From Hyphomicrobiales bacterium (GTDB taxonomy: Bacteria; Pseudomonadota; Alphaproteobacteria; Rhizobiales; Rhizobiaceae): a stretch of DNA of 64,000 nucleotides. The translations under genes were made by a program, and so were the position numbers. How positions within the stretch are numbered: the stretch's first letter is position 1; each line of letters begins with the position of its first letter. The stretch covers positions 227,883 through 291,882 of the forward strand of contig UCJD01000009.1 of NCBI GenBank assembly GCA_900472605.1, in the 5' to 3' direction. Under the pieces are notes generated by a model. It saw only the letters and a list, made by a program, of their open reading frames with translations, ran no database searches and was not told the DNA's origin. Below are positions 46,410-55,638 of the stretch, in pieces.

Positions 46410-46593
46410 TGGTTCGAGCGAGATAAGAAGGGGCATGTGGACATCGCCTAGACGGCGCTACGCTGAACAAGCTCTCCCTTAGCGAGTAGAAAGACGTTCG
46501 CGCCACTTCTTTTTCTTCCCTGAGTGCGATAGACGCCTTTCCCAAATTACAACCACATGTATAACTCTGCTGAAGCAGGCAGAGGGCATTTAG

Positions 46594-49443
46594 TTGGAAT
46601 TCAAAGTCGGTCGTCATCCCGGTGCAGTCTGGAAAAAAACAGACTTCCAAATCCATACACCTCGTGATCCACAGTGGTCTGGGAGTCCACACCTTTCGGG
46701 TGGAACGGTCGCCCTAGAATCAGCACGCGAATTGTGGGCTGATATTTTCGTAGCAAAGTGCTTGGAATTGGGCTTGCATGCCATCGCTATAACGGATCAT
46801 CACGACCTGTGTATGATCGAGTACGTTCAGCGGGCAATCACCCGTCTGCCAGAACACGTCGCTAGGCCGTGGCTGTTCCCAGGGATGGAAGTAACATGTT
46901 CGGACGCCGTACAATGCTTGGTGCTATTCAGCCGCGATAGCGATCGAGCTCTTTGGCGACGGCTGTTCGGTGGGCACTTGCAGCACATCCCAGAGCCGGA
47001 CGCAAATGCACCCACCAACCCACAGGCAGTTCATTGCGGACGTGACCTTAGCCCTTTCCTAGAAAGTATCGCCGCGGACAGCCCCTTGGCCGATCACTGC
47101 ATTGTCCTGCCGCATGCCAGCAACGACGGTGCCCACAAAAGCATGTTCAGAGATGGCTTCGCGCCTCGTTTTGCAAGCCTTCCTTTCGACGGGGTCTACA
47201 CCGACAAAGCGTTTTCTGATCTCAAAGAGATGACAGTAAAGAAGGTCCACGGTAAGATTTTTGCTTGGGGAAGCAAGCGCCGCGGAATAATTCCGACGGG
47301 AGATAATCGTCATCAGGATTTCTCCCGTTTGGGAAACCGCCCGTGCTGGGTTCGTTTGGGCGAGCCAACTGCGGAAGCGCTGAGACAGGCAATGCTAGCT
47401 GACGTTGCACGGGTTGCTTACGAAGCGCCCAGCTTGCCTAGTCACCGCATAACCGAACTCGAGATTAACTCATCACTCACTGGTCCAGATTTTGAGTTGA
47501 CCATCAATGATGGGTTTACGGCTCTCATTGGCGGCCGAGGGTCGGGAAAGTCATCTGTACTGGAGTATCTTCGATTTGCGCTCGGTCGTAGCGCAATCGA
47601 TACCCTGACGGACGATGAGAATTTCCGCGCCAGAGATCAAAAACTAATCGACGAGACTTTAAAAGGTGGATCGGTGTCTGTCGTACTCGAACGCGACGGA
47701 GTCCGCGAGCGATGGACTCGTGGTGGTGACGATCGTGATTTCATCGACGTTGACGTTCAAGGAAGCCCTCCTGCACGACTGACAATCGATGCAGCACAAC
47801 AGCGGTTCCGGGCCCGCGCTTTTTACCAGAAACAGTTGTCCACGTTAGTAACGGACAGCAATCGGACCGCTGAGCAGATTACTGGTATCGCCGCCGCCGA
47901 ATTCTTGGAAAAGCGACGACTGATAGAAAAAGAAATTGAGAGCTCGAAACGCGCAGTGCAATCTGCCTATGGTGAGCTCGTTGAGAAGTGGGTGGCGGAT
48001 GCCGAATCTGATCAACTAGATCAAACAATTGTTGATCTAAGGAAACGCATCGATACGATTTCGGATCGAATTCGGGAAACAGGGCTGAGCGATGAAGATC
48101 AGGCTATCCTTGACGCTTATCCGCGAGCTAGTCTCGCGGCGCGTCTCATCGACGAGACGGCTGACGCGGTAACGGCTGACCTTGCAACAATTGACGCAGT
48201 TCGGAATTCTTTGCACTCGTTTGACCACAACAAGTGGCTCGAATTACAGTCGGAACCACCCGAGGTGACTGTTCTAAGAACGGCAGCGACGGAAGTGGAA
48301 TACGTCGTTTCCAGCGCTGTGGCCACGGCCCGAGCGGCACTCGAAGAACTGCGGAAAGTCCAAACTCACGCAGCCAACGGCTTCGGCTACACTTTCTTGA
48401 TGATTGAGAGCCTACACGACGCAGCTTTGGCAAGAAGGACAGATGCGACTAACCTCGTAGGTGAACGCGAACGTCTCAACGCTCAACTGCAAACAGCTTC
48501 TGCTGCGAAACGTCGTGTTGAAACAAAAATAGCGTCGTTCGCAAATGCCGGGGAGCGACTTGTACAGCGCCTCGGAGAACTCGATGCGGCTATAGCCTCG
48601 CTGAGAACAATACTATCAGAAGCAGCGGACAAGGTCAGCGTGATGTCAGACGGCGTCCTGAGGGCGAAGGTCGTTCTGGAGGAACTTCCCCGTCAGTACG
48701 TGTCTGCACTATCAGCGGTCTGTGAAGGGAGCCGCGTAAGAGATGTTGTAAGCCGATGCGAGGAACGTGCTCGCGCGATAGCATCGGGTCTAACGGCAGA
48801 GACCTGGCGAAATGTACAAGAGCAAATTCTTGAAATTCGCAGACATCAAGTCTTGGCAGGCGGAGCGCAGGCCGAGTTAGGTCAAGCCACTCGACAGCGG
48901 GTACTTGAAGCAATCCTTGGCGGAATGACCGATCTCCAGGTTCGCGCAGTGCATGAAAAGATCACTGACTCGAGCGTGAGCACCTTCCTCACCGCCACCA
49001 CTGAAGCCTTTATATCCTTCGAGTACAAGGACGGGAAGGAGTTCATTCCTTTTTCACAGGCCTCCCCTGGCCAACAAGCCTCCGCGCTCCTTCAGCTCCT
49101 TTTGAAGCAAGAGGCTGGTACTCTGATCATCGATCAACCGGAAGACGATTTGGATAACCGGATCATTATGGATATTGCTAATCTGCTCCAGAGCACAAAG
49201 CGGAAACGTCAGTTACTGTTTGCAACCCATAACCCGAACTTTGTTGTTAACGGGGATGCGGACAAAATTGTTGTTCTTGCTCCTGACGTTGACGACATCC
49301 ATGAGCACGGCACCATTCGGCGCATCAGCGTGAGCGTAGATGGTGCAATCGAAACGCCATCGGTCAGCGCTGCGGTTACAAACACGATGGAGGGAGGAAA
49401 AGAAGCATTCGAACTAAGAAGCCGAAAGTACAGTTTCAGTTAG
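46594..49443 (+). CDS. TrlF-like protein: PHP domain fused to an SMC/AAA-type ATPase
   Basis: This protein has 949 residues. Residues 15-300 form a PHP-type phosphoesterase: DFQIHTPRD (17-25), ITDHHD (66-71), LFPGMEVTCSD and IVLPHASNDGAHK. A Walker A, GGRGSGKSSV, is near 312. Long coiled-coil segments follow (~430-520 and ~630-800). The C-terminal half-domain has FSQASPGQQASALL as signature, LIIDQPEDDLDNR (~843) as Walker B, and FATHNPNF as switch. This is the TrlF-family plan, found in defence islands and thought to couple ATP hydrolysis to nucleic-acid cleavage. The start is TTG 46594 with AGAGGG upstream. It begins the low-GC block. Confidence 0.78.
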   Translation: MEFKVGRHPGAVWKKTDFQIHTPRDPQWSGSPHLSGGTVALESARELWADIFVAKCLELGLHAIAITDHHDLCMIEYVQRAITRLPEHVARPWLFPGMEVTCSDAVQCLVLFSRDSDRALWRRLFGGHLQHIPEPDANAPTNPQAVHCGRDLSPFLESIAADSPLADHCIVLPHASNDGAHKSMFRDGFAPRFASLPFDGVYTDKAFSDLKEMTVKKVHGKIFAWGSKRRGIIPTGDNRHQDFSRLGNRPCWVRLGEPTAEALRQAMLADVARVAYEAPSLPSHRITELEINSSLTGPDFELTINDGFTALIGGRGSGKSSVLEYLRFALGRSAIDTLTDDENFRARDQKLIDETLKGGSVSVVLERDGVRERWTRGGDDRDFIDVDVQGSPPARLTIDAAQQRFRARAFYQKQLSTLVTDSNRTAEQITGIAAAEFLEKRRLIEKEIESSKRAVQSAYGELVEKWVADAESDQLDQTIVDLRKRIDTISDRIRETGLSDEDQAILDAYPRASLAARLIDETADAVTADLATIDAVRNSLHSFDHNKWLELQSEPPEVTVLRTAATEVEYVVSSAVATARAALEELRKVQTHAANGFGYTFLMIESLHDAALARRTDATNLVGERERLNAQLQTASAAKRRVETKIASFANAGERLVQRLGELDAAIASLRTILSEAADKVSVMSDGVLRAKVVLEELPRQYVSALSAVCEGSRVRDVVSRCEERARAIASGLTAETWRNVQEQILEIRRHQVLAGGAQAELGQATRQRVLEAILGGMTDLQVRAVHEKITDSSVSTFLTATTEAFISFEYKDGKEFIPFSQASPGQQASALLQLLLKQEAGTLIIDQPEDDLDNRIIMDIANLLQSTKRKRQLLFATHNPNFVVNGDADKIVVLAPDVDDIHEHGTIRRISVSVDGAIETPSVSAAVTNTMEGGKEAFELRSRKYSFS

Positions 49444-49569
49444 TAGCTTCTCTCAGTTCAGTTTACTCGATGATCAAAATCCTCGGGTCGTACTCGGAGA
49501 AGCTCGGAGCAAAGGCAGACCGTATCATCGCCTCGAAACGCAGCCACAAGCCTCGGGCCGGTTAGACTG

Positions 49570-51950
49570 ATGGAAATTGAAGTGAGCGACAAATTGCTAA
49601 TGGACGTAGGGCAGCACGATAAACCGGAAATCCGCGCCCAGGGACCGTGGTCTGACCTAGCCTTACATACCATTGGATGGAAGGCATTTCAGGACCTGTG
49701 CGCGCAAGTTGCCGAGGAAACTCTTCGCCGCCCGGTTCAAATCTTCAGGGAGGCCCAAGACGGGGGCCAGGACGCGGTGTTCGCGGTGGAAAATACTGGG
49801 GGCTCTTTGGATGCGACCATCCAGTGCAAGCACTCCTCTGACCCGGGACGACGACTGAAACTAACCGATCTCCGCGACGAAATCGAAAGCGTCAAATCGT
49901 TGGTAGCGCTTGGCCAGGCCGATACATACGTCTTGATGACGAGTATGAGCGTCGATGCGCCGACTGCTGTAAAGATCAGACAGGCCCTTCGTGCAGCTGG
50001 CGTCAAAAAACCTCACGTACTTGGCAAGCAATATCTGGTCCTCGCTATCCGGCGCAGTGCCAGGCTCCGTGCGATGGTCCCCCAAATCTACGGCCTGGGT
50101 GACCTAAGCGCCATCCTGGACCAACGGATGATCGAGCAAACGCGCGCCCTGCTCGATCAATGGATACCCAAGCTCAATCGATATGTCCCGACCGAGGCAC
50201 ATCGAAGAGCCGTGAGGGCTCTCACGGACCACGGTGTCGTTCTTCTCCTCGGGAACCCCTCATCAGGGAAGTCGACCATCGGCGCAATATTGTCCACGGT
50301 CGCCACCGACGAGCCGAACGTCACGGTACTGAAGCTCGAGAGCCCCGGGGAATTCTCACGAACGTGGCAACCACACGATAAACAGCGGTTTTTCTGGATC
50401 GACGACGCTTTCGGTTCCAACGTCGTGCGAAACGATTTTGTCCAAGATTGGACTTCGGCCTTCGTCAAGATGGAAGCGGCAATTACGAGGGGCAATCGAT
50501 TTCTTCTGACCTCCCGTCGACACATATACGAGGCCGCGAAACAAGGGCTCGGTCAACGCAATCTTTCGTATTTCCGAGACGGGACAGCGGTCGTGAACGT
50601 TGGGGCGCTGACGCCGGAGGAGCGAGCCCAAATCCTATACAATCATATCGCCTTCGGTGAGCAGTCGTCGGAATGGAAGGCATCCGTGAAGGACGACCTT
50701 GCCGATGTCGCCGAGGTGGATGAATTCCTCCCGGCGTCGCCGAGCGGTTGGGAAATCCGGTTTTCACTAAGAGGCTGAGGCCCACGAAGGAAAACCTAGT
50801 CGACTTCATGGAAAAACCGCGAGAACATCTAGTCGAGACAATCAATGACCTCGATGTAGCTCTGAGAGCTGCCCTGATGCTCATTTACGTTCATCAGGGA
50901 GTTCTCCCGCGCGGAGAATTGAGTGACGACGCATCGGTAGCGATCTCGGTCGCGATGGATACACCGTTGCCTCGAATACAGGCGAGCCTGCCGCAACTGA
51001 ACGGCTCATTCGTCCAGGTGGTGCGATCAGAGGCAAGCGAAGTCTGGACTTTCGCGCACCCGACCATTTCAGACGCGCTGACGGTGATCCTCGAGAGCCA
51101 ACCTCACATGATTGAGGCTCTGGTTCGAGGCGCGACAATCGAAAAAATCCTGAGCGATTTCGTCTGCGAAGGTGCGCAGGTCCTGACAGACGCGCCAGAA
51201 ATCCCGCATACACTCGACGACGTCCTCGTCGCAAGACTGTGCACCGCCAAGGACGACCCGCGCACCAATTTCGCGATCTTCTCGTTTCTCAACAACCGCG
51301 CGACCGACGAGGTTGTTCGGAAGGCAATCAGCGCCGATCCCACGTTGTTGAGCCGGGAGACATGGCGAACACATCGGTTGTCTGCAAATCCAAAATTGCG
51401 GGTACACGCCAAGGCTCATCGGCTTGGCATCCTCGACGCTGAGCGAAGGGAATGGGCGAGCGACTTCATGGAATCCGTTGGAAGGGATGACTTCGATCTG
51501 TCCTTCACGGACCACGAGGATATGATGGCCGTCATCCCCCCAACCCGGCTTTTTGAGATGGGTTTTCGTCTCGGGTCAGACGGTCTGGAAAGACTGATCC
51601 CACAGATTAAGACGGCGGCAGACGATGCTGACGAAGACGACCCAGAAAGCGGCTTCGAGCATATCTCGGCAAGCATAGACTCCATTGAAAACATAAGTCC
51701 CCTGAGCGGCAGAACCCGTGCTTTGATAGAGAATGCCCGCCAACACATGGCGGAGGCGATCAAAGCGATTGAAAGGCGGAAAGAGGAGCGTGAAGAGGAT
51801 CACTCGGATGAATGGGACGTCATGGCATCGGAACCAAAGAAGCTGAGCCAGCAGCCCCAAGAGACCGTTGCCGAAACCGAGAAAAAACGATCGATATTTG
51901 CCGACGTGGATCAAGGCCATAAGCTACCGCTGCACGGTCCAAACCATTGA
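49570..51950 (+). pseudogene. Mrr-like nuclease-nSTAND3 NTPase gene split by a one-base frameshift
   Basis: Read through one frameshift, this gives about 793 residues. Residues 30-160 are an Mrr-like nuclease (FQDLCAQVAEE; GGQDAVF with Asp; TIQCKHS with the QxK motif). From ~215 an nSTAND3 NTPase follows: Walker A LLLGNPSSGKST, Walker B RFFWIDDAFG, sensor RFLLTSRRHIY. The frame stops at 50778, but the family sequence continues in the next frame as AERLGNPVFTKRLRPTKENLVDF. The shift fits loss of one C in the CTCCC run at 50728-50732. The remaining 370 residues are intact, which suggests a recent change, phase variation or a sequencing error. Confidence 0.72.
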
Positions 51951-51966
51951 AAATTCGGAGTGTATT

Positions 51967-53469
51967 TTGTTAGTTGTACTGCTCAAAAAGGACGGCAATT
52001 GGCCGGATGAGAACCATGTGCGCGTGTTTCCTCACGTCGCTCTCACGCGCGATTTTTGGGACGACTACAATTTTCAAACGACGTTCGGCGTTGAGCTTTT
52101 CATCTCGCAGTATCTCCGTATCGATCTCGGGCAGGTGAAGATCGGCCGACGAGGCATGAAAACGGCTGCCCCGGCAATGCGAGATCAGTTGCCAGGAATT
52201 TGCCCCGGACTTCCAGCGGATTATTTTTCGCTCGGGCAAGACGGCGAATACTACGACAAGCTGAAGTCGATAGAACCGGGTTTAAGCCGAGACTTTGCAG
52301 AGACTATGCGGGATATCCCAATGCTCGGCCTCGACAAGACAGAGCTCGATGACGAAGACGTCTATCGTATCAGCCTGTTGCGATTTAGTTCAGCAATGCG
52401 CGCGCTGGACATTGCGTCCGAACTCTTCGGCCCCGCGCCAGAGCAAAAAATCGACCGGTTCACATTCGAAGCCACCTTAGTAGGCGCTCTCAAGCCGCAC
52501 GTGATTGACTTTGACTTTGCGAAAGACTTGGGTGTCCCCCACCGGATCAATATTCTCGTCGGTGCGAACGGCGTCGGGAAAACACAAGTAATGGCCCGTC
52601 TTGCGGTACTGCTCTCCGGATTTGAGGAGCGTGGGACGGAGAAGGCCAGGAAGGAGCTCGGACAAACCTTTGAAGTTCTGGGCGAATTGAAGCCTCGACC
52701 TTCAGTCTACCGCGTCATTGCAGTGTCCTTCAGCGCTTTTGATGACTTTGACATTCCAGCAGCGTCGCAAGTTGGAAACGTTGATTACGCCTACTGCGGA
52801 TTACGATTACCTGGCGGCGGGATTGCCGACAAAAAGGTCCTGCAGCGACGAATTTCGACCGCCGTCCGCTCCATGAATGACGATCAGAAAGCCATGCTTG
52901 CCCAAGTCATTGAAGCGATCTTTCCGGAGCTGTCGACCGTGAGCCTCACATCGATAAAGCTCTACAGGCGTCTGAGCGCGGGTCAGCGAATCGTACTTAA
53001 CATCATCTGCGACTTGCTGCTTCGCATTGGTGAGCGATCCCTAATCCTACTGGATGAGCCCGAAACTCATCTACACCCAGCACTTCTGACGACGTTGCTA
53101 TCAGTAATCGCCGCGCTCCTCGATACCTACGATTCCTTCGCGATTGTCGCGACCCACAGCCCGATTGCGGTCCAGCAGGTCGTGGCCAAGCGAGTTCACA
53201 TTGTCAGGCGAATTGCTGAAGGGATTCCGGCCGTCGGTCATCCCCCAATCGAGACCTTCGGTGCGAACCTAGCTGACATCACGCGTGAGGTGTTCGATGC
53301 AGCGGAAAGCGACCGAGATTACCGCGATGCAATTGACGAGCTTCTAAAGTCGCACGGCGGAGACGCAAACGCGGTACGGCAGCTGTTTCCCAACGGGCTT
53401 GGCACCAGCGCGGACATTTACCTTGAGTCAAGGGCAAAGAGCGGTGCTGCAAAGAGGGCCGAGAATTGA
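51967..53469 (+). CDS. ptuA: Septu-like AAA ATPase PtuA
   Basis: This protein has about 500 residues. After an N-terminal alpha/beta region, an ABC/SMC-type ATPase shows Walker A LVGANGVGKTQ (~200), signature RRLSAGQRIVLN, Walker B LILLDEPETHLHP (~363) and switch VATHSPIAVQQV. That layout, followed at once by an HNH nuclease, is that of PtuA of the Septu defence system. TTG 51967 is proposed because GGAG lies six bases upstream and it clears the preceding gene; an open frame to 51868 would overlap the nSTAND3 end. Retron-associated PtuA ATPases are similar, but no reverse transcriptase was seen here. Confidence 0.75.
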   Translation: MLVVLLKKDGNWPDENHVRVFPHVALTRDFWDDYNFQTTFGVELFISQYLRIDLGQVKIGRRGMKTAAPAMRDQLPGICPGLPADYFSLGQDGEYYDKLKSIEPGLSRDFAETMRDIPMLGLDKTELDDEDVYRISLLRFSSAMRALDIASELFGPAPEQKIDRFTFEATLVGALKPHVIDFDFAKDLGVPHRINILVGANGVGKTQVMARLAVLLSGFEERGTEKARKELGQTFEVLGELKPRPSVYRVIAVSFSAFDDFDIPAASQVGNVDYAYCGLRLPGGGIADKKVLQRRISTAVRSMNDDQKAMLAQVIEAIFPELSTVSLTSIKLYRRLSAGQRIVLNIICDLLLRIGERSLILLDEPETHLHPALLTTLLSVIAALLDTYDSFAIVATHSPIAVQQVVAKRVHIVRRIAEGIPAVGHPPIETFGANLADITREVFDAAESDRDYRDAIDELLKSHGGDANAVRQLFPNGLGTSADIYLESRAKSGAAKRAEN

Positions 53470-54368
53470 GACTCGACAGCCTTCCAGACCGAAACCATCG
53501 TCAAGATTTCACCGATGTACGACTTGCAAAGACGGGGAAGCGCCGGACAATTCTGCGTAAGCTCGAGCCACGGGTATTCCAACGCTATGATCTCTTTCTT
53601 GCCAATTTAACGACGCTCGAACTACTGCCGAAGCGGTTTTGGAGCAAAATCACGCGAGAGGCTCTGATCCACTGCTACAACGTCGACACCATTCCTTCGG
53701 CCGCGCTCTTGGACGAACTTGAGCGTGCAACCCGGGCTGAACCGTACCGGTGCCCATATTGCCTCATGCGACAACCGAAAAGTTGGGACCACTTCCTGGC
53801 AAAGGAAGATTTCCCCGAGTACTCCACGTTGGCCCCAAATCTTGTTCGGGCTTGCACCACCTGCAACACGGCGAAGCTGCGAACGTTCACAAATACTCCG
53901 AGGCAGGTCGTGAACCCGTATCACGATCCAATTCCGGCTTCTCCGTTGCTGTGGTGCGACGCCTCTATTGATGGAGCGGGAAAGCTCGCTCTCGTCTACT
54001 ACATCTACCGGGACCCCGATGTCCCTGATCAGGTCCTGGACCTTTTCGAGCGGCACTTCGAGGCGTTCAAGCTCGAACCCGATATGACGATCGAGGGAGC
54101 GTCGTTGGTAGGGACCTTTGTCCAAGAGATCGTCCAAGAGTATACGACACCCATCACCGCAGAAAGGTTGGACGCCGAAATAAAACGCAAATTAGGCGGT
54201 CTGTCGGATTATCCCACCAACAGCTGGGAAGTAGCTACATTTGAGGGGCTTAGAGACTGCGCAGGTCTACTCGAATACGTAAACAGCCGGATCGTAGCGC
54301 GGCCCATTCGCCCCCCGCGGATAAATCGTGCTGCATTGCGGGCCGGACTCCTTGCGGCGAAGCTGTAG
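53466..54368 (+). CDS. ptuB: Septu-like HNH endonuclease PtuB
   Basis: This 300-residue protein carries an HNH nuclease at about residues 93-140: YRCPYCLMRQP (first CxxC), WDHFLAKEDFPEYS (the DH of the catalytic His), and ACTTCNTAK (second CxxC with the Asn). A helical region follows. The TTG start overlaps the ATPase stop (TTGA), so the two genes are translationally coupled. In Septu, PtuA controls PtuB, which cuts nucleic acid on infection. Assignment rests on domain order and coupling; the length is near the upper end for PtuB. Confidence 0.77.
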   Translation: MRLDSLPDRNHRQDFTDVRLAKTGKRRTILRKLEPRVFQRYDLFLANLTTLELLPKRFWSKITREALIHCYNVDTIPSAALLDELERATRAEPYRCPYCLMRQPKSWDHFLAKEDFPEYSTLAPNLVRACTTCNTAKLRTFTNTPRQVVNPYHDPIPASPLLWCDASIDGAGKLALVYYIYRDPDVPDQVLDLFERHFEAFKLEPDMTIEGASLVGTFVQEIVQEYTTPITAERLDAEIKRKLGGLSDYPTNSWEVATFEGLRDCAGLLEYVNSRIVARPIRPPRINRAALRAGLLAAKL

Positions 54369-54445
54369 GGAGCCGACGCGCTTGCTGAACCGGCTTCCTG
54401 ATTTCCATAGTCGGACCGTCGCTTCGGCCGGGCAGATCGATCAGG

Positions 54446-55507
54446 TCATCGTGTCGTACTTTCCCGTCGCACGACATCGAAGCCAAGGTCCACGACCGCC
54501 GGACCGAAATCTTCACCCGCCAACTGCCGTCTTACAGCCAGCATCGCATCGTACCCGCATTGCCATCGTGGTATCCGTACACTGGAAAGGGGCGGCCAGG
54601 CCGCCTCCATGTAGTCGAAGTCATTGAAGCCAGCGATCCCCATCTTCTCAGGCACCGAAACGCCTCGGGAATTGCAGGCGAACAGCGCGCCTATCGCGAG
54701 GACGTCGGTGTTGCAGAAGACGGCGTCAGCGTCGGGGCGTCGATCGAGCAGGTCGTACATCATCGCCCTACCCTTGGCCGCAGTCGATATCTGCTGGGAG
54801 TCCTGCAAATGCCCATGTGGGCGCTCGGGCTCGCCTTCGGTTAGGTCCACCAAGTCCGGGTCGAACAGCCCCGCCGTTTCCAAGGCTGCCCTGTAGCCTT
54901 GAAATCGGCCACCGGACCGACCGTTCAGCCACCGCGCGAAAAAGGCGATCTTCCGATATCCGGCGTCGATGAGATGCTGTGTCATCTGACGGCCGGCTTC
55001 GACGTGGGAGAAACCGATGATCTTTTGAATGGGAGCATCAGTCATGTCCATCACCTGTATCACCGGGCATTGGGCGCGTTCGAGCATTTCACGGCAGGCT
55101 GGGGTTTGTTCGATGCCCGACACTATGATCCCCGCAGGCTGGTGCCGGAGGATCGCCGCGATCTGCTCCTCTTCGACCTCACTGCTATATCGCGTATTAA
55201 AGATTTCGACCCGCAGGGCGCTGTCTTCTACCCCGTCGTAAACGCCACGGATGACGTCGGAGAATATGTTCTGGGTCAGCGATGGCACGAGTACGGCAAC
55301 GTTGTCCGTTCGTGTCGACGCCAAGGCGCGCGCATTCAGATTCGGAATGTAGTTCAGATCGGCGATCGCCTTGTCGATGACCTTCCGGAGCTCTTTCGAA
55401 ACCTTGCTCGGTTCGCGCAACGCTCTGGAGACAGTCATTACACCGACGCCTGCCCTCGTCGCGACGTCCACAATCGTGACCTGTTTACCTGATTTTCTTA
55501 CTGGCAT
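54446..55507 (-). CDS. LacI-family transcriptional regulator
   Basis: This 353-residue repressor has the LacI HTH at residues 9-60 (VTIVDVATRAGVGVMTVSRAL; hinge NYIPNLNARALAS) and a sugar-binding-protein-like effector domain (NVAVLVPSLTQNIFSDV; GIAGFNDFDY). The closest style is GntR of the gluconate group. ATG 55507 has GGGAGGGCGG upstream. It is divergent from an IclR gene, and a perfect 14-base operator lies between them. Targets probably include the IclR gene and nearby sugar-phosphate genes. Confidence 0.88.
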   Translation of the reverse strand: MPVRKSGKQVTIVDVATRAGVGVMTVSRALREPSKVSKELRKVIDKAIADLNYIPNLNARALASTRTDNVAVLVPSLTQNIFSDVIRGVYDGVEDSALRVEIFNTRYSSEVEEEQIAAILRHQPAGIIVSGIEQTPACREMLERAQCPVIQVMDMTDAPIQKIIGFSHVEAGRQMTQHLIDAGYRKIAFFARWLNGRSGGRFQGYRAALETAGLFDPDLVDLTEGEPERPHGHLQDSQQISTAAKGRAMMYDLLDRRPDADAVFCNTDVLAIGALFACNSRGVSVPEKMGIAGFNDFDYMEAAWPPLSSVRIPRWQCGYDAMLAVRRQLAGEDFGPAVVDLGFDVVRRESTTR

Positions 55508-55563
55508 TTCCGCCCTCCCGATCAAAACCATGCATTTAACCCAACGCAATGCAAGACCCCGGC

Positions 55564-55591
55564 TTGACACGTCGCTTGGTAACGTTACCAT
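55564..55591 (+). promoter_or_regulatory. Promoter of the IclR gene
   Basis: TTGACA (55564-55569) and TACCAT (55586-55591) are spaced by 16 bases. The -35 matches consensus and the -10 is weak. The operator at 55577-55590 overlaps the spacer and most of the -10 box. Confidence 0.5.
55577..55590. promoter_or_regulatory. LacI-type operator
   Basis: TGGTAACGTTACCA is a perfect 14-base palindrome with a central CG, the usual form of LacI-family sites. It covers the promoter facing the IclR gene and is about 70 bases from the LacI start, so it may serve both. Confidence 0.65.
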
Positions 55592-55638
55592 GCATATTCG
55601 ACGTTACATATCAAGTCGGCATCTGGAGGAGGAAGCTG

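Noticed and set aside
50725..50748. Programmed frameshifting in the nSTAND3 gene
   Set aside because: There is no classic slippery heptamer or clear downstream pseudoknot; loss of one C in CCC explains the data more simply.
51868..51966. Longer N-terminus for the PtuA-like ATPase
   Set aside because: The extra 33 codons overlap the nSTAND3 gene and no good ribosome site precedes 51868, whereas TTG 51967 has GGAG six bases upstream.
46410..55600. Integrase, tRNA or direct repeats marking the defence block as a mobile element
   Set aside because: None was seen at either edge; acquisition is inferred only from composition and content.
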